Part shown: piece by piece, positions 59,036 through 64,000 of the stretch | How the letters are laid out: every line of letters starts with the position of its first letter | Numbering within the stretch: position 1 is the first letter of the stretch | DNA from: Salmonella enterica subsp. enterica serovar Choleraesuis | GTDB taxonomy: Bacteria > Pseudomonadota > Gammaproteobacteria > Enterobacterales > Enterobacteriaceae | Reading direction: 5' to 3' | NCBI GenBank assembly: GCA_022846635.1 | Contig: AP025685.1 | Span: forward strand, 2,356,001 to 2,420,000 | Length of the DNA stretch: 64,000 nt | Translations under genes and position numbers: made by a program | The notes under the pieces: model-generated | What the model saw: the letters and a program-made list of their open reading frames with translations, nothing else | Told to the model about the DNA's origin: nothing | The model's database searches: none

Positions 59036-59061
59036 TTATTACAAGACGTATTAATTCGATT

Positions 59062-59094
59062 AAAAGGCATCCTTCGGGATGCCTTTTTTATTTT
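59062..59094 (+). terminator. Intrinsic terminator of pykF
   Basis: AAAAGGCATCC-TTCG-GGATGCCTTTTTT, 26 bases after the pykF stop, with a stable UUCG loop. Confidence 0.93.
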
Positions 59095-59264
59095 CACTAG
59101 TCGGTTATTTTCAAAAACGCCAATCGGTGCCCGCTATTTAATATGCAATTTATATTAGGTAACTCCGATGAAACTCTGCTGTTTTATTTGCTTTTTTTAA
59201 CCTCAAGTGTGAAGTCGGTGGTTCTTTGAGCGAACGATCAAAATTAAGCACTTTCTCATCAAAA

Positions 59265-59580
<316 letters not shown>

Positions 59581-59593
59581 GAGTTCTGGTTTG

Positions 59594-59626
59594 AAAAATG
59601 GCGCACATAGTGCGCCATTTTTTTTG
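59594..59626 (+). terminator. Intrinsic terminator of lpp
   Basis: AAATGGCGCAC, loop, GTGCGCCATTT followed by a long T-run, 14 bases after the lpp stop. Confidence 0.92.
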
Positions 59627-59693
59627 TCTGTTATTCCTTCCCTGCTACTGCCTATAAATCCCAACGCGTCCCTGCGTAAGATTCAGCATCACT

Positions 59694-60713
59694 CTATGGA
59701 TGTGACAACATCCCGCCATTATCATTTCTGGCCAGCGTGTCTCTCACCGGCGTTGATGAATTTCCCGTACCTTGCGTCGGCTGGCTCCGCCCGGTATTAC
59801 CGACCTCTATTGGATAACCTGCCCGTCTGGTCATCGCCTTATCTATCTCAGCACGTGAGTTTGCCGGGCTATCCATAAAGCGCCCTACGTTTGCTTTAAC
59901 CGCGATAGGCACAGTCTGAGGATTCTCCCAGTCATTTGTCGACAGCGGCTGATGTACCTCGATATAGCGCCGCCCATCAGGCTCTACGGTATATTTGACC
60001 GGCTCATTGACTATTTGCACTCGGGTACCCCATGACACCTGGCTAAATAGCGACTTAATATCAGCCGCCCGCATCCGCATACAACCGGAGCTGACTCGTC
60101 GTCCGACGCTGGTCTGGGCATTCGTACCGTGAATGAGATACTCTCCGCCTCCTTTTTCAAGCCGCAAAGCATAGCGGCCCAGCGGGTTATTTGGCCCGGC
60201 CGGAACAACCTGCGGCAGCTTAATACCTGCCGCTAACGACCTGGCGCGTATATTGGCGGTAGGCGTCCAGGTGGGGTTCGGGATTTTTTGGCTTATTCGG
60301 GTGACCATCTCCGGCGTTTCTCGGCCGAGCTGTCCAATACCGAGAGGATAGACCTCAACCCGATTCCCGCCCGGTGGATAATAATAGAGCCGCAGTTCTG
60401 CCAGGTTGATGACTATCCCTTCGCGCGGGGTATCGGGAAGAATCATCTGACTGGGAATTGTTAACTCACTCCCCGCTTTCGGCAGGAAGGGATCGACCGT
60501 ATTATTCGCCTCCAGCAACAGCAGGATGCCGGTATTAAAGCGTTGGGCAATAGCCTCAAGGTTTTTACCATCGTTAGGCACCACATAGGTCTGGTTGTGG
60601 CCAATCAGCCGACTACCGGGTGCCGGAAGCGCATAATCAACGGCCCAGGCAGCGGGAAGGTGGCTAACCGCGCAGAGTGTGGCAATTGAGAGCATAGAAA
60701 GGACGCGTTTCAT
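59694..60713 (-). CDS. ldtE: L,D-transpeptidase LdtE (YnhG)
   Basis: Periplasmic enzyme forming 3-3 crosslinks in peptidoglycan; 339 residues (E. coli 334). It has a signal peptide (about 1-24), a LysM-like module ([18 protein letters not shown]), and a YkuD catalytic domain with [20 protein letters not shown], where His and Cys are catalytic. The C-terminal tail is rich in Gly, Ser and Thr. It converges with lpp. Confidence 0.94.
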   Translation of the reverse strand: MKRVLSMLSIATLCAVSHLPAAWAVDYALPAPGSRLIGHNQTYVVPNDGKNLEAIAQRFNTGILLLLEANNTVDPFLPKAGSELTIPSQMILPDTPREGIVINLAELRLYYYPPGGNRVEVYPLGIGQLGRETPEMVTRISQKIPNPTWTPTANIRARSLAAGIKLPQVVPAGPNNPLGRYALRLEKGGGEYLIHGTNAQTSVGRRVSSGCMRMRAADIKSLFSQVSWGTRVQIVNEPVKYTVEPDGRRYIEVHQPLSTNDWENPQTVPIAVKANVGRFMDSPANSRAEIDKAMTRRAGYPIEVGNTGRSQPTQGTGNSSTPVRDTLARNDNGGMLSHP

Positions 60714-60813
60714 ACTTAACTCCTGTATAAACCGGCAAAGCGTCGGCAGGCTAACGAGAGCGCGGCAATTGCACCGCGCAACAGGATAAAAGCAGTATTA
60801 ACTATCAGTTTAG

Positions 60814-61224
60814 CTAATTTTTCGCGGCTCTAGCACGGATGGCACGAATGATCGCTTCAAGCCCCTGTGACCGGGAGGGGGTGAGGTGATCGGTCAGCGC
60901 CATTTCAACAAACCACGGGCGGGGATCGAATTGATTAATATCTTCAGGGGTCATGTGGGCATATAGCGCAATGACCACGGCAATAAGCCCTTTCACCAGC
61001 GCGGCATCGCTATCACCGCGAATCGTTAATATACCATCCGGGCCACTGTCCAGCGCCAGCCACACCTGGCTCTGGCAACCGGATACCCGGTTCTGTTCAG
61101 AATGCTCCTGCGGCGTCAGAGCCGGTAATCGCTGGCCCAGTTCAATAATATAGAGATACTTTTCCTCCCAATTGGCGCAGCGCTGGAAGTTACGTAATAG
61201 CTTATCTTTATCCGGCAGACTCAC
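60814..61224 (-). CDS. sufE: Cysteine desulfuration protein SufE
   Basis: Takes persulfide sulfur from SufS and hands it to the SufBCD scaffold; 136 residues (E. coli 138). The acceptor Cys50 lies in [14 protein letters not shown]. It is the last gene of the suf operon, 25 bases after sufS, read on the minus strand. Confidence 0.95.
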   Translation of the reverse strand: MSLPDKDKLLRNFQRCANWEEKYLYIIELGQRLPALTPQEHSEQNRVSGCQSQVWLALDSGPDGILTIRGDSDAALVKGLIAVVIALYAHMTPEDINQFDPRPWFVEMALTDHLTPSRSQGLEAIIRAIRARAAKN

Positions 61225-61249
61225 TGGTTATCTCCTGAAAAGGCCGGGC

Positions 61250-62470
61250 CTAGCCCAGCAATCCGTGAATGCGCGTCAGGGCCGCCGCCAGACGGTCAAC
61301 CTCTTGCGGGGTGTTATAAACCGCCAGCGATGCGCGGCACATGGCCGGTACCTGATAGTGTTCCATAAGCGGCATGGCGCAGTGGTGCCCGGTACGAACG
61401 GCAATACCATAATTATCCAGGAAGCTTCCCACATCATAGGCGTGATGGGTTCCCAAATTAAAAGCAATAACGCCCTTACGGGCCTGTGGGCCGTACAGGT
61501 GCAGTTCGGGTACTGCCGCCAGGCGCTCCAGAGCGTAGCTCATAAGGCTTTCTTCCCATAAGGCGACCTCATCTATTCCTAACGCGCTAAACCAGTTCAG
61601 CGCGGCTCCCAGGCCGATAATTCCAGCTGTGTGTGGCGTTCCTGCTTCAAAACGCCACGGAGCTTCGGCCCAGGTAGTGCCCTGGCTCAGGCTAACCCGG
61701 TCAATCATCGAACCACCTACCTGCCACGGCGGCATTTCGTCCAATAGCGCCTTACGCCCATACAGCACGCCAATCCCGGTCGGCCCATAGATTTTATGCC
61801 CGGAAAAAAGATAAAAGTCGCAGCCCAGCGCCGCTACATCAACATGCCCATGCATAATGCCTTGCGCACCATCCACCAGCACACAGGCACCGGCCGCGTG
61901 GGCCTGTGCGCAAATTTCTTCAAGCGGGCTTACCACGCCCAGCACATTGGATATATGCGCCACGGACACCAGCCGGGTACGCTCGTCAAGCAGGGCTGGC
62001 AACATTTCCAGGTTGATACTGCCATCTTCACGCAGAGGCAATACTCTCAGCTCTGCCTGACGGCGCTGGCACAGTAGCTGCCAGGGAATGATATTGGCAT
62101 GATGCTCCAGCTCGCTAATGATGATGTTGTCGCCCGGACCAACGTTACGATCGCCCCAACTGTTCGCCACCAGATTGATGCCTTCGGTGGTGCCTCGAAC
62201 GAAGACTATCTCCCCGGCACTGGCGGCGTGAATAAATCCGGCGACCTGCTCGCGAACCTTTTCCATTCGGGTAGTCGCCGCCGCGCTCAAGGTATGGATC
62301 CCACGGTGTACTGCGGCATATTCGTGGCGGTAAAAATCCGCCTCAGCGTCGATAACCTGGTTAGGTTTCTGTGCGCTGGCGGCACTGTCCAGATAAACCA
62401 GCGGCTGGCCGTCAATTTCGCGATTAAGAACCGGAAAATCGGCGCGTACCGCCTCTACATTAAAGGTCAT
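61250..62470 (-). CDS. sufS: Cysteine desulfurase SufS
   Basis: PLP enzyme releasing sulfur from cysteine for iron-sulfur cluster assembly under oxidative stress or iron limitation; 406 residues, as in E. coli. The PLP Lys lies in [18 protein letters not shown] and the persulfide Cys in [28 protein letters not shown] is the cofactor His motif. It starts two bases after the sufD stop. Confidence 0.96.
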   Translation of the reverse strand: MTFNVEAVRADFPVLNREIDGQPLVYLDSAASAQKPNQVIDAEADFYRHEYAAVHRGIHTLSAAATTRMEKVREQVAGFIHAASAGEIVFVRGTTEGINLVANSWGDRNVGPGDNIIISELEHHANIIPWQLLCQRRQAELRVLPLREDGSINLEMLPALLDERTRLVSVAHISNVLGVVSPLEEICAQAHAAGACVLVDGAQGIMHGHVDVAALGCDFYLFSGHKIYGPTGIGVLYGRKALLDEMPPWQVGGSMIDRVSLSQGTTWAEAPWRFEAGTPHTAGIIGLGAALNWFSALGIDEVALWEESLMSYALERLAAVPELHLYGPQARKGVIAFNLGTHHAYDVGSFLDNYGIAVRTGHHCAMPLMEHYQVPAMCRASLAVYNTPQEVDRLAAALTRIHGLLG

Positions 62471-62472
62471 AT

Positions 62473-63729
62473 TTACCCCTGACTAATGCGCTGACGGATA
62501 CGTTCCAGCACCGCATCACGCAGCTCGGATTGCTCAATGTCGTCGGTAAGCGCCGAGGCGAATGCAAAAATAATCATCTCGCGAGCTTCGGCTTCGGGAA
62601 TACCGCGCGATCGCAGATAGAACAGCTGATCTTCATCCAGCCGTCCGACGGTTGCACCGTGGCTACATTTAACATCATCGGCGTAGATTTCCAGCTGCGG
62701 GCGCGTATCGGCCTCAGCCATTCGGCTTAATAACAGGTTGTTATTGGTCATCTGGCCGTCAGTTTTTACCGCATGCTGAGCCACGCGGATAAGCCCGGTG
62801 AACACAGCCCGCCCACGGTCGCGCACAATCGTTTTATGGCGCTGGCGGCTGAGGCAATAACCTTTGTTATGGGCAAGCCAAGTTCGGCTATCGACTACCT
62901 CCTGCCCGATTGGCAGCGCCAGACTATCGAGTTGCAGGCTGGCATTCTCTCCTTCCATGCGGCAGCTGGTGTGATGGCGGGTAAGTTGCGCCCCCAATAG
63001 AAAGCTGGTGCTGGATACCTGGCTGCTTTCCGCCATCCACAGGTCGTTATGCGAGAAGTGGTAACTGGCCGGATTTTCGAACCCCAGTTTGAAATGGCGC
63101 AGGCGTGCGTTATCGGCCACCTCCATGGTCAGGCGGCTGCCGGTAAAATGGCTGCGTGCATCGATACTGGCAAAGTGTTCGATAACGGTTACATCCGCTC
63201 CGCTTTCCACCGTCAGGTGACAGCGATAATGTACCGTTGCCAGACCGCCGCTAGCGCAGCCTCGGGTGATGTGCAGCAGATACAATGGGCGTGCCAATGG
63301 TTCGCTCACGCGTATGGTCATCATCTGACGCGCCAGCCCCTCGGTTAGGTGCAAAAAGGGCTCCGGATTCACAGGTGCCGCAAGAAGCTGCGGATGGCGC
63401 TCTATCGCCACGCTTACCCCGCCCTCTTCCAGTGAATCACTTAATTCCGGCTGCCATAGCCCATCTACGAATACCAGCCTTAGCGCATCAAGCGGTAGCG
63501 CCAGGCTATCACGCACCTCAGGCCGCAGCGGGTCGGGGGCCGGGGCCACAAACTGATTGTTAAGAAGATTATCCAGCGGCAGATACTTCCAGTCCTCATG
63601 ACGTCGCGATGGCAGCCCTTTATGAGCCAGCGCCTTCATGTGCGCCTCCGGCTGCCCAGAAACGCCCTGAGCCTGAGCCAGTTGCTGCCACTGCGCCAGT
63701 GCGTTACTTCCGTTCGCTGAGCCAGCCAT
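62473..63729 (-). CDS. sufD: Fe-S assembly scaffold subunit SufD
   Basis: Beta-helical partner of SufB in the SufBC2D scaffold; 418 residues from ATG 63729 ([16 protein letters not shown]), in line with E. coli SufD (423). The conserved C-terminal region with [20 protein letters not shown] carries the His and Cys region used at the SufB-SufD interface. The start overlaps the sufC end by 26 bases; a start five codons upstream lacks family support. Confidence 0.94.
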   Translation of the reverse strand: MAGSANGSNALAQWQQLAQAQGVSGQPEAHMKALAHKGLPSRRHEDWKYLPLDNLLNNQFVAPAPDPLRPEVRDSLALPLDALRLVFVDGLWQPELSDSLEEGGVSVAIERHPQLLAAPVNPEPFLHLTEGLARQMMTIRVSEPLARPLYLLHITRGCASGGLATVHYRCHLTVESGADVTVIEHFASIDARSHFTGSRLTMEVADNARLRHFKLGFENPASYHFSHNDLWMAESSQVSSTSFLLGAQLTRHHTSCRMEGENASLQLDSLALPIGQEVVDSRTWLAHNKGYCLSRQRHKTIVRDRGRAVFTGLIRVAQHAVKTDGQMTNNNLLLSRMAEADTRPQLEIYADDVKCSHGATVGRLDEDQLFYLRSRGIPEAEAREMIIFAFASALTDDIEQSELRDAVLERIRQRISQG

Positions 63730-64000
63730 AACCCTGCTCCTCAAGCTGTTTCACCAGGCTAAAATCACCAGATTTCACAATCTGTCCTTGATACAGGACA
63801 TGAACATGATCCGGACGCAGATAGTCGAGAATGCGCTGATAGTGAGTAACGACAATAAAAGAGCGTTCGCCATCGCGCAGCGCATTGACCCCATCGGCAA
63901 CGACTTTAAGGGCGTCGATATCCAGCCCGGAATCCGTTTCATCGAGGATGCATAATGCGGGTTCCAGCACCGCCATTTGCAGAATATCGTTACGCTTTTT
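63704..64000 (-). CDS. sufC: Fe-S assembly ATPase SufC, 5' part outside window
   Basis: ABC-type ATPase that drives the SufBCD scaffold. Only the C-terminal 98 of about 248 residues are present. Walker B is visible in [20 protein letters not shown], followed by the D-loop and the switch His in [12 protein letters not shown]. The frame stays open to the window edge, so sufB and sufA should follow beyond 64000. Confidence 0.96.
   Translation of the reverse strand, partial: KKRNDILQMAVLEPALCILDETDSGLDIDALKVVADGVNALRDGERSFIVVTHYQRILDYLRPDHVHVLYQGQIVKSGDFSLVKQLEEQGYGWLSERK

Overview
The window is chromosomal DNA from a member of the Enterobacteriaceae that is not Escherichia itself. Protein sequences and gene order follow the E. 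coli K-12 37-min region almost gene for gene: fumA, manA, ydgA, malI/malXY, add, ydgJ, ydgK, rsxABCDGE-nth, dtpA, gstA, pdxY-tyrS-pdxH, mliC, anmK, slyB, slyA, ydhIJK, sodC, ydhF, ydhL, nemRA-gloA-rnt, grxD, mepH, sodB, ydhP, ynhF, purR, punR/punC, cfa, ribE, mdtK, two tRNA-Val, pykF, lpp, ldtE, sufESDC. The departures from that order suggest a related genus, which I cannot name from the sequence. The names rest on recognition of family sequences from memory, not on a database search.

Layout. 1-13.7 kb: central metabolism (fumarase, mannose-6-P isomerase), the MalI-controlled PTS gene malX with malY, a yjiS/yjiR pair that K-12 carries elsewhere, adenosine deaminase, a YfeH-like transporter and ydgJ. 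13.9-21.1 kb: ydgK, then the tightly overlapping Rsx electron-transfer operon ending in nth; RsxC has a tandem-repeat tail. 21.1-24.9 kb: a four-gene scsABCD thiol-redox/copper-tolerance operon inserted between nth and dtpA. 25.5-32.6 kb: dtpA, gstA and the vitamin B6/tyrS/anmK group. 32.8-40.7 kb: slyB with a PhoP-type box, an extra membrane diguanylate cyclase, slyA, the ydhIJK efflux genes, a SodC-like protein with altered copper-site residues, ydhF and ydhL. 40.9-41.7 kb: remnant of an EptA-type phosphoethanolamine transferase. 41.8-48.9 kb: nemRA-gloA-rnt, grxD, mepH, sodB, ydhP, ynhF. 49.1-56.3 kb: purR, punR/punC, cfa, ribE, mdtK. 56.5-64 kb: valV/valW, an AT-rich gap with an 8-bp microsatellite, pykF, lpp, ldtE and the 3' part of the suf operon.

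Many genes fit an oxidative, electrophile and envelope-stress theme: Rsx (SoxR reset), Scs, Nth, SodB, SodC-like, NemRA-GloA, GrxD, Suf, Cfa and MdtK. Purine functions also cluster (add, purR, punR/punC). Genes expected from the K-12 order but not found at these loci are blr and cnu (between ydgJ and ydgK), lhr (between rnt and grxD), and ydhQ plus the ydhR-Z block (around valVW-pykF).

No CRISPR array, prophage, insertion sequence or rRNA was seen. The most interesting items are a possible attenuator with a short leader ORF in front of ydhP, the SodC-like protein, the relocated yjiS/yjiR pair with regularly spaced repeats between the two genes, the diguanylate cyclase between slyB and slyA, the long ScsC, and the RsxC repeat array.
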